This document shows, one piece after another, positions 1 to 5,943 of a stretch of DNA of 9,578 bases. The notes below the pieces were generated by a model. The model made no database searches and was not told the origin of the DNA. It saw nothing but the letters and a program-made list of their open reading frames with translations. Where the stretch lies: NCBI GenBank assembly GCA_030151165.1, contig JASLEM010000524.1, positions 1-9,578 on the forward strand, in the 5' to 3' direction. The stretch is from Burkholderiaceae bacterium. Lineage in GTDB: Bacteria; Pseudomonadota; Gammaproteobacteria; Burkholderiales; Burkholderiaceae. Made by a program: the position numbers and the translations under genes. Each line of letters begins with the position of its first letter. Positions within the stretch are counted from its first letter, which is position 1.

Positions 1-49
1 TCCCGATGAGCCAGAGAATGACGAGGACGACGGCGATGGTGTAGAGCAT
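1..49 (-). CDS. lmo0937-family small membrane protein (5' part only)
   Basis: Only the first 16 codons are in the window; the gene continues past position 1. Translation from the ATG at 49-47 gives MLYTIAVVLVILWLIG, a hydrophobic start characteristic of the lmo0937 family, very short (about 45-50 residue) membrane proteins of unknown function. A clear ribosome binding site (GGAGAA, 55-60 on the complement) precedes the ATG. The gene begins 17 bp after the stop of the BON lipoprotein on the same strand, so the two are probably cotranscribed. Such proteins often sit near stress or envelope genes, which fits the BON neighbour, but no biochemical role can be read from the fragment. Family assignment rests on the N-terminal pattern alone. 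Confidence 0.75.
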   Translation of the reverse strand, partial: MLYTIAVVLVILWLIG

Positions 50-66
50 GGTTGTTCTCCTGGTTC

Positions 67-654
67 CTACTTCTTGATGCTGGTGTCGTTGACGACGCTC
101 TGGACGCCTTCGACGTTTCGTGCGACGGATGCCGCGCGTGCTTGCTGGTCGCTGCTGTCGACGAATCCGCCGAGCTGCACGACACCCTTGTTGGTGGTGA
201 CGGCGATGTCCGTCCCGCGCGTCTGGTCGTCGGCCACGAGCGCCGACTTGACCTTGACCGTGATGACCGAGTCGTCGAGCACGTTGCCGGCGGTGGACTT
301 GCCGTCCTTGACCATCAGCTTGTTGTCGACCGACGTGACGCCCTCGACGCCCTTCGCGAGCTGGACTTCGCGGTCCGCCTGCGACTGGTTGTCGACGAAG
401 CCGCTGAGATGCACCTCGCCCTTGCGGGTCTCGACGCTGGTGTCGGCGCCGTTGCCCTTGGTCTGGCTGTCGGTGATGAGCGCCGTCTTCACCTTGGTGG
501 TGATGACCGAGTCGTCGAGCACGTTGCCGGCGGTCCGGTCACTGGATTTCTGCTCGCAGGCCGTGAGGGCCAGGCCCGCCAGCACGGCGGCGGCCACGAG
601 GCCGAGCCGGTTGCCGCCTCGCGGTCCTGCGGTCGCTTTCGCTGTCGCGTTCAT
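67..654 (-). CDS. Dual BON-domain lipoprotein
   Basis: 195 residues. The N-terminus is a lipoprotein signal: basic residues to R16, a hydrophobic stretch 17-30, then lipobox L30-T-A-C33, so the mature protein should be lipidated on C33 and anchored in the envelope. Two BON domains follow (about 41-118 and 121-195), each beginning TAGNVLDDSVIT and carrying the BON features of a KVK helix, a KGxVxLxGFVD strand pair and a VxGVxSVxN ending. BON domains bind phospholipid or envelope structures; OsmY and DolP are the known examples, linked to osmotic stress and outer-membrane integrity. The ATG at 654-652 is chosen because AAGGAGA lies about 10 bases upstream and the signal peptide starts there. 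The frame stays open upstream across the protease gene, but that part is antisense shadow. The specific stress role is inferred. Confidence 0.9.
   Translation of the reverse strand: MNATAKATAGPRGGNRLGLVAAAVLAGLALTACEQKSSDRTAGNVLDDSVITTKVKTALITDSQTKGNGADTSVETRKGEVHLSGFVDNQSQADREVQLAKGVEGVTSVDNKLMVKDGKSTAGNVLDDSVITVKVKSALVADDQTRGTDIAVTTNKGVVQLGGFVDSSDQQARAASVARNVEGVQSVVNDTSIKK
260..294. repeat. Internal duplication, copy in second BON domain
   Basis: These 35 bases are identical to 500-534. They encode the start of the second BON domain (TAGNVLDDSVIT and one more residue). The two copies are 240 bp apart, exactly 80 codons, and weaker similarity continues on either side, so the two domains arose by tandem duplication within the gene. 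Confidence 0.9.
500..534. repeat. Internal duplication, copy in first BON domain
   Basis: Partner of 260-294, identical over 35 bases including synonymous positions. It encodes the start of the first BON domain of the lipoprotein. Confidence 0.9.
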
Positions 655-724
655 GATCGTGTTCTCCTTGCTTGGCCTCGCGGCCCGTGAACCCTCTTCG
701 GCAAGCACCGTGCCCGACAGTGAT

Positions 725-770
725 CCCCCCGCGCGGGCGCCCGGCGCCGCCCTGGCCCCCGAGCGGGGGG
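725..770. repeat. GC-rich inverted repeat in divergent spacer
   Basis: CCCCCCGC at 725-732 is the reverse complement of GCGGGGGG at 763-770, with 30 bases between that include two GGCGCC palindromes (736-741 and 743-748). It lies between the divergently transcribed BON lipoprotein and S53 peptidase, so it follows no gene and is unlikely to be a terminator. Regulatory or structural role unknown; some such repeats are expected by chance in DNA this GC-rich. Confidence 0.4.
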
Positions 771-798
771 TTGCAATGTCGAGCAGCGGCCCTACGCT
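771..798 (+). promoter_or_regulatory. Candidate promoter of the S53 peptidase
   Basis: TTGCAA at 771-776 and TACGCT at 793-798 are separated by 16 bases and resemble sigma-70 -35 and -10 elements (TTGACA, TATAAT). Transcription would start near 805, leaving a leader of about 30 bases with GGAG at 825-828 before the ATG at 838. Only a sequence-pattern guess. Confidence 0.35.
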
Positions 799-837
799 GG
801 CGGCTCCGGTTTCCACCTTCCCGCGGAGCGACGCACC

Positions 838-2457
838 ATGACGACTGGCCCTCTCTTCATCGCGATTCCCGGCAGCGAGCGCGTGCCGGTGCCCGGCGCG
901 AAGGCGACGCGCGCGGCGGATGCCGAGGCCTGGCTCGAGGTCACGCTCAAGCTGGTGCGCCGGGCCGCGCTGCCGGCGGTCGACGAGCGCCCGTCGCGGC
1001 TGTACACGGCCGACGAACTGGGCGCGCAGTTCGGCGCCGATCCGGCCAGCGTGACGCTCGTCGAGGACACTTTCTCCGCGCTGGGCCTCACCGTCATCTC
1101 GAGCGACGCCGCCACGCGCAGCGTCAAGCTGGCCGGCCCGGTCAGCGCGATGGAGAACGCGTTCCAGGTGCGCCTCATCGAGTTCGCCGCCGCGCGCGGC
1201 AACTACCGCGGTCGCGTCGGCGCGCTGCATGTGCCGGCGGCGGTGGCGAAGATCGTCGAAGGCGTGTTCGGCCTCGACAACCGTCGCGTCGTCCGCCGCC
1301 GCCCCGACGGCGACCGCCAGCGGCGCGCCTTCGCGCACGCCGCGGCCGCCGCCGCGCCAGCCAAGCGGCCGTGGTTCTATCCGGCCGAGCTCGCCGCGGC
1401 CTACGACTTCCCCGAGGGCGACGGCAGCGGCCAGGTCATCGGCCTGCTCGAGTTCGGCGGCGGCTACTTCCCGGACGACCTCGCCGCGTTCGCGAAAGCC
1501 GCAGGGCTCGCGTCGACGCCCACCGTCGTGCCGATCAGCGTCGACAAGATGCCCACCGACACGAAGGACGAGGCCGTCGGCGAGGTGATGCTGGACGTCG
1601 AGGTCGTCGCCGGCATCTGCCCGAAGGCGACGATCCCCGTCTGGTTCAGCCAGTTCACCGAGAAGGGCTGGGTCGACGCGCTCGACGCCGCGATGCACGA
1701 CAAGCAGCACCAGCCGCACGTGCTGTCGATCAGCTGGGGTTACGCCGAGGACGCGGACATGTGGACGGCCGCGGCCGTGAACCAGGTGAACCAGGCGCTG
1801 CACGAGGCGGCGCTGATGGGCATCACCGTCTGCGTGGCGGCGGGCGACGACGGCTCGTCCGACGGCATCACCGACGGCCACGCCCACGTCGACTTCCCGT
1901 CGGCCAGCCCGTTCGTGCTCGCGGTCGGCGGCACCCTGCTGCGCACGGGCGCGAAGCGCAGCGAGCGCGCGTGGAAGGACGGCGACGGCCTGCGCGCCAA
2001 CGGCGGCGGCGCGACGGGTGGCGGCGTCAGCGCGCGCATCGCGCGGCCCGCGTGGCAGGCCGGGATCGACGTCGTGCCCGTGAACCCGGGCCAGCTCGCC
2101 GGCCGCATCACGCCGGACGTCGCCGCCAACGCGAGCGCCAACACCGGCTACTTCGTCGTCGCGGACGGGCAGACCGAGATCAGCGGCGGCACGAGCGCGT
2201 CCGCGCCGCTGTGGGCGAGCCTCGTCGCGCGCATGAACCAGCAGCTCGCCGCGAGCGGCAAGCGCGTCGGCTACCTCACGCCGCTGCTGTACGGCAAGTC
2301 GGCGCTCGGCAACGCCGGCTGCAACGACATCCACGCCGGCGACAACGACACCGCCACCGTCGGCGGCTTCAAGTCGGCCGTCGGCTACGACGCGGTGACG
2401 GGCTGGGGCTCGCCGAAGGGCAAGGACCTGCTCGCGGCCTTGACCAAGCTGCTCTGA
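838..2457 (+). CDS. S53 serine-carboxyl peptidase (sedolisin/kumamolisin type) with propeptide
   Basis: 539 residues. Residues 1 to about 165 match the pro-kumamolisin activation domain (ending near VPAAVAKIVEGVFGLD, 132-147), followed by an Ala/Pro-rich linker (165-176) where autocleavage would release the mature enzyme. The catalytic domain keeps the full S53 set: E249 and D253 in GEVMLD, the oxyanion aspartate D337 in AAGDDGS, and nucleophile S453 in GGTSASAP. The C-terminal Ca2+ site is present (D497-I498, G516 and D518). The family are subtilisin-fold endopeptidases active at acidic pH. No Sec signal peptide or lipobox is visible, as in kumamolisin precursors, so the export route is unclear. 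The ATG at 838 has GGAG 9 bases upstream and begins the propeptide. It stands alone, divergent from the BON operon and convergent with cioB. Substrate unknown. Confidence 0.95.
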   Translation: MTTGPLFIAIPGSERVPVPGAKATRAADAEAWLEVTLKLVRRAALPAVDERPSRLYTADELGAQFGADPASVTLVEDTFSALGLTVISSDAATRSVKLAGPVSAMENAFQVRLIEFAAARGNYRGRVGALHVPAAVAKIVEGVFGLDNRRVVRRRPDGDRQRRAFAHAAAAAAPAKRPWFYPAELAAAYDFPEGDGSGQVIGLLEFGGGYFPDDLAAFAKAAGLASTPTVVPISVDKMPTDTKDEAVGEVMLDVEVVAGICPKATIPVWFSQFTEKGWVDALDAAMHDKQHQPHVLSISWGYAEDADMWTAAAVNQVNQALHEAALMGITVCVAAGDDGSSDGITDGHAHVDFPSASPFVLAVGGTLLRTGAKRSERAWKDGDGLRANGGGATGGGVSARIARPAWQAGIDVVPVNPGQLAGRITPDVAANASANTGYFVVADGQTEISGGTSASAPLWASLVARMNQQLAASGKRVGYLTPLLYGKSALGNAGCNDIHAGDNDTATVGGFKSAVGYDAVTGWGSPKGKDLLAALTKLL

Positions 2458-2459
2458 CC

Positions 2460-2482
2460 TGACGCCTGAGGCGCGCGCGTCA
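2460..2482. terminator. Possible weak bidirectional terminator hairpin
   Basis: TGACGC at 2460-2465 pairs with GCGTCA at 2477-2482 around an 11-base loop, in the 22-bp gap between the convergent ends of the S53 peptidase and cioB. There is no T-tract on either strand and the stem is short, so this is a weak candidate. Confidence 0.25.
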
Positions 2483-3478
2483 CGCGTAGCTGAGCGTCGT
2501 CGCCTTGCCGCCGAACACCTTGTACGCGAGCACCGTGTACGCGGCGATCGCCGGCACCGCCACGGCGACGCCGAACAGGATCACCTTCAGCGCCGCGGCG
2601 CTGCTGGCGGCCTGCCAGATCGTCAGCTGGTCGATCACGACGAACGGGTAGAGGCTGTACGCGAGGCCGAAGAACCCGAGCAGCAGCACCAGCACGAACA
2701 GCGTGAACGGCACCCAGCACAGCTTGCCGCGGATGCGGTGCGAGTTGAGCAGGCCGCGCAGCGCGAGCAGCGCGACCGCGCTCATCAGCGGGATCGGCAG
2801 CAGCGCGATGAACTCGGGCATCTGGAACCAGCGGTCGCGCACCGTGGCGCTGACGATCGGCGTGGCGACGGAGATCAGCCCGATGCCGCCGACCACCACC
2901 GGCCACGCGCGTTTCGCCCAGACGACCGCGCGCTCCTGCAACTCGCCTTCGGTCTTGAGGATCAGCCAGCACGCACCGAGCAGGATGTAGGCCGCGGGCA
3001 GCGCGAGCGCGATCACGGCCGCGAACGTGTCGTACTGCCAGCCGTCCTGCAGGCCTGTCACGTAGCGCCCCAGCATCCAGCCCTGCGACGTCGACGCCAG
3101 GCCCGAGCCGATGCTGAAGATCGCGTTCCACGTCGCCTTGTGGCTGTCGGCCGCCTTCACGCGGAAGTCGAACGCGACGCCGCGCAGGATCAGGCCGACC
3201 AGCATGAAGGCCACCGGCAGGTACAGCGCGCCGAGCACCATGCCGTGCGCCTTCGGGAAGGCGATCAGCAGCAGGCCGACGCCCAGCACGAGCCAGGTCT
3301 CGTTGGCGTCCCAGAACGGGCCGATGCTGGCGATCATCGTGTCCTTCTGGCCGGGCGTGGCGCGCGACATCAGCAGGCCGACACCGAGGTCGTAGCCGTC
3401 CAGGATGACGTAGGTCAGCATCGCCAGGCCCATGACGACCATGAAGATCACGGGCAGCATCTCGTCGAAGGTCATCAT
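2480..3478 (-). CDS. cioB: Cytochrome bd-type (cyanide-insensitive) quinol oxidase subunit II
   Basis: 332 residues, close to CioB-type subunits and shorter than E. coli CydB (379). Family landmarks: LDGYDLGVG (26-34), GPFWDANETW (53-62), LRGVAFDFR (98-106) and about eight hydrophobic segments. With subunit I it forms the inner-membrane oxidase that passes electrons from quinol to O2; subunit II supports assembly and heme retention and carries no heme ligands in the known model. The first of two adjacent ATGs (3478-3476) is chosen because it shares one base with the cioA stop (TGATG) and has AGGAG (3486-3490) 7 bases upstream; the second ATG would shorten the protein by one residue. The overlap indicates translational coupling. 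No CydX-like small gene follows; the gene ends 22 bp from the convergent peptidase. cydB is an equally valid name. Confidence 0.95.
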   Translation of the reverse strand: MMTFDEMLPVIFMVVMGLAMLTYVILDGYDLGVGLLMSRATPGQKDTMIASIGPFWDANETWLVLGVGLLLIAFPKAHGMVLGALYLPVAFMLVGLILRGVAFDFRVKAADSHKATWNAIFSIGSGLASTSQGWMLGRYVTGLQDGWQYDTFAAVIALALPAAYILLGACWLILKTEGELQERAVVWAKRAWPVVVGGIGLISVATPIVSATVRDRWFQMPEFIALLPIPLMSAVALLALRGLLNSHRIRGKLCWVPFTLFVLVLLLGFFGLAYSLYPFVVIDQLTIWQAASSAAALKVILFGVAVAVPAIAAYTVLAYKVFGGKATTLSYA

Positions 3479-4845
3479 CACAGGGCTCCTGCGGCGGCGT
3501 CGGCGACGGCCTCGCCGCTCTGGGGTGTCGCGGGCATGCTCGTCGGCGGCTTGCCGGCCATGTACTTCAGCACCGTGACGTACGCGACGATCAGCGCCGC
3601 GTACAGCGCGACGTACAGCACGAACGACGTCGCTATCTTGTCGGCCGGCACCTTCGACGCGACCTCCGCCGTGCGCACGAGGCCGTAGACGATGAAGGGC
3701 TGGCGGCCGATCTCGGTGACGTACCACCCGGCGAGCGTTGCGATCCAGCCGGAGAACGTCATGCAGGCCAGCAGCCACAGCAGCGGGCGCGGCATGCGCT
3801 CTGGGCGCCAGCCGCGGCGCCGGTAGAACCACAGGCCGCTCCATGCCGACACGAGCATCAGCATCCCCATGCCGACCATCACGCGGAAGCTGAAGAACAG
3901 CGGCTTGACGGGCGGGTGCGCGTCGGGGAAATCGTTCAGTCCGCGGATCTCGGCGTCGGGGTCGTGGCGCAGGATCAGGCTCGCGCCGTGCGGGATGCCG
4001 ACGGCGAGGTCGTTGTGGTGCGCCTGCTCGTTCGGCCAGGCGAACAGCAGCAGCGGCGCGCCCTTCTCGGTGTCCCAGACGGCTTCCATCGCCGCGATCT
4101 TCTGCGGCTGGTGCTCGAGCGTGTTGAGGCCGTGGGCGTCGCCGACGAAGATCTGGACGGGCACGAGGATCGCCGCCAGCGTCAGGCCGAAGCGCAGGCC
4201 CTTGGGCGTCGATTCGTTGGCGACGCCCCGCAGCGTCTGCCATGCGCTCAGGCCCGCGACGAGGAAGGACACCGTCAGCGCGGAGGCGATCAACATGTGC
4301 GCGAGGCGGAACGGGAACGACGGGTTGGTGAGGATCGCGAGCCAGCTCGTCACATGGAACACGCCGTCGACGATCTCGTAGCCCACGGGCGTCTGCATCC
4401 ACGAGTCGAGGCACAGAATCCAGAACGCGCTGAGCGTGGTGCCGAAGGCGACGAGGAAGTTCGAGACGAGATGCACGCGCTCGCTCACGCGCCCGTGGCC
4501 GAACAGCATGATGCCGAGGAAGCTGGCTTCGAGGAAGAAGGCGGTCAGCACCTCGTAGCCGAGCAGCGGGCCGGCGATGTCGCCGACGCGCTCCATGTAG
4601 CCCGGCCAGTTGGTGCCGAACTGGAAGCTCATCGTGATGCCGCTGACCACGCCGAGCGCGAACGACAGCGCGAATACCTTCGTCCAGAAGCGGTAGGCCG
4701 CGAGCCACGTGCCGTCGTTCGTCTTCAGCCACCGCAGCCGCATGAACAGCAGCGTCCAGCCGAGCGCGATGCTGATAGTCGGGAACAGGATGTGGAAGCT
4801 CATGTTGGCCGCGAACTGCGCGCGCGCCAGGACCAGGGGATCCAT
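3478..4845 (-). CDS. cioA: Cytochrome bd-type (cyanide-insensitive) quinol oxidase subunit I
   Basis: 455 residues. The heme ligands known from E. coli CydA have counterparts: H18 (high-spin heme b595), H183 and M323 (b558, in LAHM and FRVM). E98 and E106 in YEVLTAFFLEASFLG, the quinol-site K249 and E254, and GRQP (380-383) after E378 are also kept. The Q-loop is short: from the K249 equivalent to the FRVM motif is about 70 residues against about 140 in E. coli, which marks the CioA subclass. The enzyme oxidises quinol and reduces O2 in the inner membrane without pumping protons, and CioAB oxidases resist cyanide. The residue tail after about 430 is low-complexity Ala/Pro. The ATG at 4845-4843 opens directly on the conserved N-terminus; its ribosome site (GAAAGAA) is weak. 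It lies 26 bp after the regulator on the same strand, implying one operon. No cydDC genes are nearby. Confidence 0.96.
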   Translation of the reverse strand: MDPLVLARAQFAANMSFHILFPTISIALGWTLLFMRLRWLKTNDGTWLAAYRFWTKVFALSFALGVVSGITMSFQFGTNWPGYMERVGDIAGPLLGYEVLTAFFLEASFLGIMLFGHGRVSERVHLVSNFLVAFGTTLSAFWILCLDSWMQTPVGYEIVDGVFHVTSWLAILTNPSFPFRLAHMLIASALTVSFLVAGLSAWQTLRGVANESTPKGLRFGLTLAAILVPVQIFVGDAHGLNTLEHQPQKIAAMEAVWDTEKGAPLLLFAWPNEQAHHNDLAVGIPHGASLILRHDPDAEIRGLNDFPDAHPPVKPLFFSFRVMVGMGMLMLVSAWSGLWFYRRRGWRPERMPRPLLWLLACMTFSGWIATLAGWYVTEIGRQPFIVYGLVRTAEVASKVPADKIATSFVLYVALYAALIVAYVTVLKYMAGKPPTSMPATPQSGEAVADAAAGAL

Positions 4846-4871
4846 GATGGTTTCTTTCGGTCGGGGCGTCT

Positions 4872-5429
4872 TCAACGGGACGCGGAGGGCTTCTTGAGCT
4901 TGCCGCCGAACTCCAGCAGCCGCTGGACTTTCGAGCCCATCTTGAGCAGTTGCAGCAGCGTTGTCGAGTCCATTCGCTCGACATCGTCGAACCACGTGGA
5001 CATCAGCTCGATCAGGTCGTGCATGCCGCGCATGCGTTGCTGCGCGATGCGGTCCTCGGGCGTCGCCGCGGGCTCGATCAGCGCGTTGCGCAGCATCGAC
5101 AGCGTGGGCTCGATCTCGCGCCGGCGCCGCTCCTCGGCGAGCGTGCGGAATATCTCCCAGGCGTCGCTCGGTGCGTCGAAATATTCGCGCCGGTCGCCCG
5201 GCCGGTGGTGCAGGTTGACGAGCCGCCATGCCTGCAACTCCTTCAGGCCCATGCTCACGTTGGAGCGCGAGAACTCCAGCGCCTCGGCGATCTCGTCGGC
5301 GTTCAGCGCCTGCGGCGACACGAAGATCAGCGCGTAGATCTGCCCGACGGTGCGGTTGATGCCCCAGCGGGACCCCATTTCTCCGAAGTGGCCGACGAAG
5401 CTGCGGACGAGGGGTGTCATGGGTTCCAT
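4872..5429 (-). CDS. GbsR/MarR-family transcriptional regulator of the bd oxidase operon
   Basis: 185 residues. A winged helix-turn-helix spans about 26-88: helix NADEIAEALEFSRSNVSMGL (43-62) with the recognition helix around 54-66, then the wing RPGDRREYFDAP (76-87), a pattern typical of GbsR-type MarR relatives. A charged helical C-terminal half (90-180) probably dimerises. There is no cysteine, so thiol or Fe-S sensing is unlikely. First gene of an operon with cioA (26 bp gap) and cioB, so it probably controls the oxidase and itself through the inverted repeat at 5448-5471. The ATG at 5429 has no ribosome binding site, but a -10-like TAAAAT lies 7 bases upstream, suggesting a leaderless transcript; M4 is the alternative start. 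The known GbsR controls glycine betaine genes in Bacillus; the ligand here is unknown. Confidence 0.88.
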   Translation of the reverse strand: MEPMTPLVRSFVGHFGEMGSRWGINRTVGQIYALIFVSPQALNADEIAEALEFSRSNVSMGLKELQAWRLVNLHHRPGDRREYFDAPSDAWEIFRTLAEERRRREIEPTLSMLRNALIEPAATPEDRIAQQRMRGMHDLIELMSTWFDDVERMDSTTLLQLLKMGSKVQRLLEFGGKLKKPSASR

Positions 5430-5436
5430 GGCGACG

Positions 5437-5442
5437 ATTTTA
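5437..5442 (-). promoter_or_regulatory. Candidate -10 element of the regulator-cioAB operon
   Basis: On the complement this reads TAAAAT, five of six matches to TATAAT, in DNA that is otherwise GC-rich. It ends 7 bases before the regulator ATG, so RNA would begin at or next to the start codon. No good -35 hexamer is seen at 15-18 bases; that zone is occupied by the inverted repeat. Confidence 0.45.
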
Positions 5443-5447
5443 TGTTG

Positions 5448-5471
5448 AGTTTTCAGTAAATACTGAAAACT
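5448..5471. promoter_or_regulatory. Perfect 11-bp inverted repeat, likely operator for the GbsR-type regulator
   Basis: Arm AGTTTTCAGTA (5448-5458) and its exact reverse complement TACTGAAAACT (5461-5471) flank a two-base AA spacer. The repeat is AT-rich against a strongly GC-rich background and lies just upstream of the putative -10 of the regulator-cioA-cioB operon, over the place a -35 would occupy. MarR/GbsR dimers typically bind such palindromes of about 20 bp, so autorepression is the natural reading. I saw no second copy in the window, including before cioA. Binding is inferred, not shown. Confidence 0.7.
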
Positions 5472-5547
5472 AGAAAGATGGCCCTGAGCTCTGCTGTGTC
5501 TTTTGCTGCGCCGCGCCATGACGGCTGGGGCTGCTCGTGTCGTCGTT

Positions 5548-5595
5548 CCGATAGCCGACCGCCCCGCGCGGCGATTGCCTCCGGCGGTCGGTCGG
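5548..5595 (+). other. Potential mRNA hairpin upstream of the cupin gene
   Basis: CCGACCGCC (5555-5563) pairs perfectly with GGCGGTCGG (5583-5591) around a 19-base loop. A G-U pair (5554/5592) and, past a 3-base bulge, CCG (5548-5550) with CGG (5593-5595) extend it. It ends 15 bases before the cupin ATG, so it would fold in the leader if the transcript starts near the 5448-5471 repeat. No T-tract follows. The rest of 5472-5547 shows nothing recognisable. Confidence 0.4.
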
Positions 5596-5610
5596 CGGAT
5601 ACTTCCGCGC

Positions 5611-5943
5611 ATGGCCATTCCGCACGCAAGCTCTGGGCAGATCGTCGACATCCTGTCCACCGAGGGCACGCTGCCCTCGCCGAACTCGTTCGCGCTGTTC
5701 AAGAGCGGCCAGCTGGAGGTCATGCGCGTCGTGCTGCCGGCCGGCAAGGCGTTCCCGCCGCACCGCGTGGCCGGCGAGATCACGATCCAGTGCCTCGAGG
5801 GCGTCATCGAGATCAGCGTCGACGGCCAGCCGCAGTCGCTGCGCGCCGGCCAGCTGATGCACCTGGACGGCGGCGTGATGCACGGCCTGGTCGGCACCGT
5901 CGACGCGTCGGCGCTCGTGACGATCGTGCTCTGCAAGCCGTGA
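5611..5943 (+). CDS. Small single-domain cupin protein
   Basis: 110 residues forming one cupin beta-barrel. Motif 1 is G45-KAFPP-H51-x4-E56-x7-G64 and motif 2 is G80 to H91 (GQLMHLDGGVMHG). H51, E56 and H91 can ligate a metal; the usual second histidine of motif 1 is V53 here, so the site may bind metal with three ligands or not at all. Small cupins of this type may be sensors, dioxygenases or isomerases, and the substrate cannot be read from the sequence. The frame is open back to an ATG at 5503, but the extra 36 residues are Arg/Ala-rich and the cupin fold begins after M at 5611, so the inner start is chosen; its ribosome site (GGCGGA, 5594-5599) is weak. It is transcribed divergently from the GbsR-type regulator and overlaps the acetyltransferase downstream. 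Confidence 0.82.
   Translation: MAIPHASSGQIVDILSTEGTLPSPNSFALFKSGQLEVMRVVLPAGKAFPPHRVAGEITIQCLEGVIEISVDGQPQSLRAGQLMHLDGGVMHGLVGTVDASALVTIVLCKP

Noticed and set aside
655..2334. Long minus-strand open frame continuous with the BON lipoprotein, antisense to the S53 peptidase
   Set aside because: The translation is Arg/Ala/Gly/Asp-rich with no domain, and the true lipoprotein start with ribosome site and signal peptide lies at 654. It is open only because stops are rare in this GC-rich DNA.
2458..2479. Search for a cydX-like small subunit gene after cioB
   Set aside because: Only 22 bp separate cioB from the convergent peptidase gene, too short for any coding sequence.
3479..4984. Minus-strand frame running into cioB from upstream, giving an apparent 834-residue protein
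   Set aside because: The extra N-terminal 500 residues overlap cioA in another frame and are Arg/Pro/Ala-rich; the stop-start overlap at 3478-3480 fixes the real cioB start.
5448..5471. Palindrome considered as an FNR/ANR or LexA box
   Set aside because: It lacks the TTGAT-N4-ATCAA pattern of FNR/ANR and the CTGT-N8-ACAG pattern of LexA.
5503..5610. N-terminal extension of the cupin from an ATG at 5503
   Set aside because: The 36 added residues are basic and featureless, overlap the leader hairpin, and lie outside the cupin fold; no ribosome site precedes 5503.
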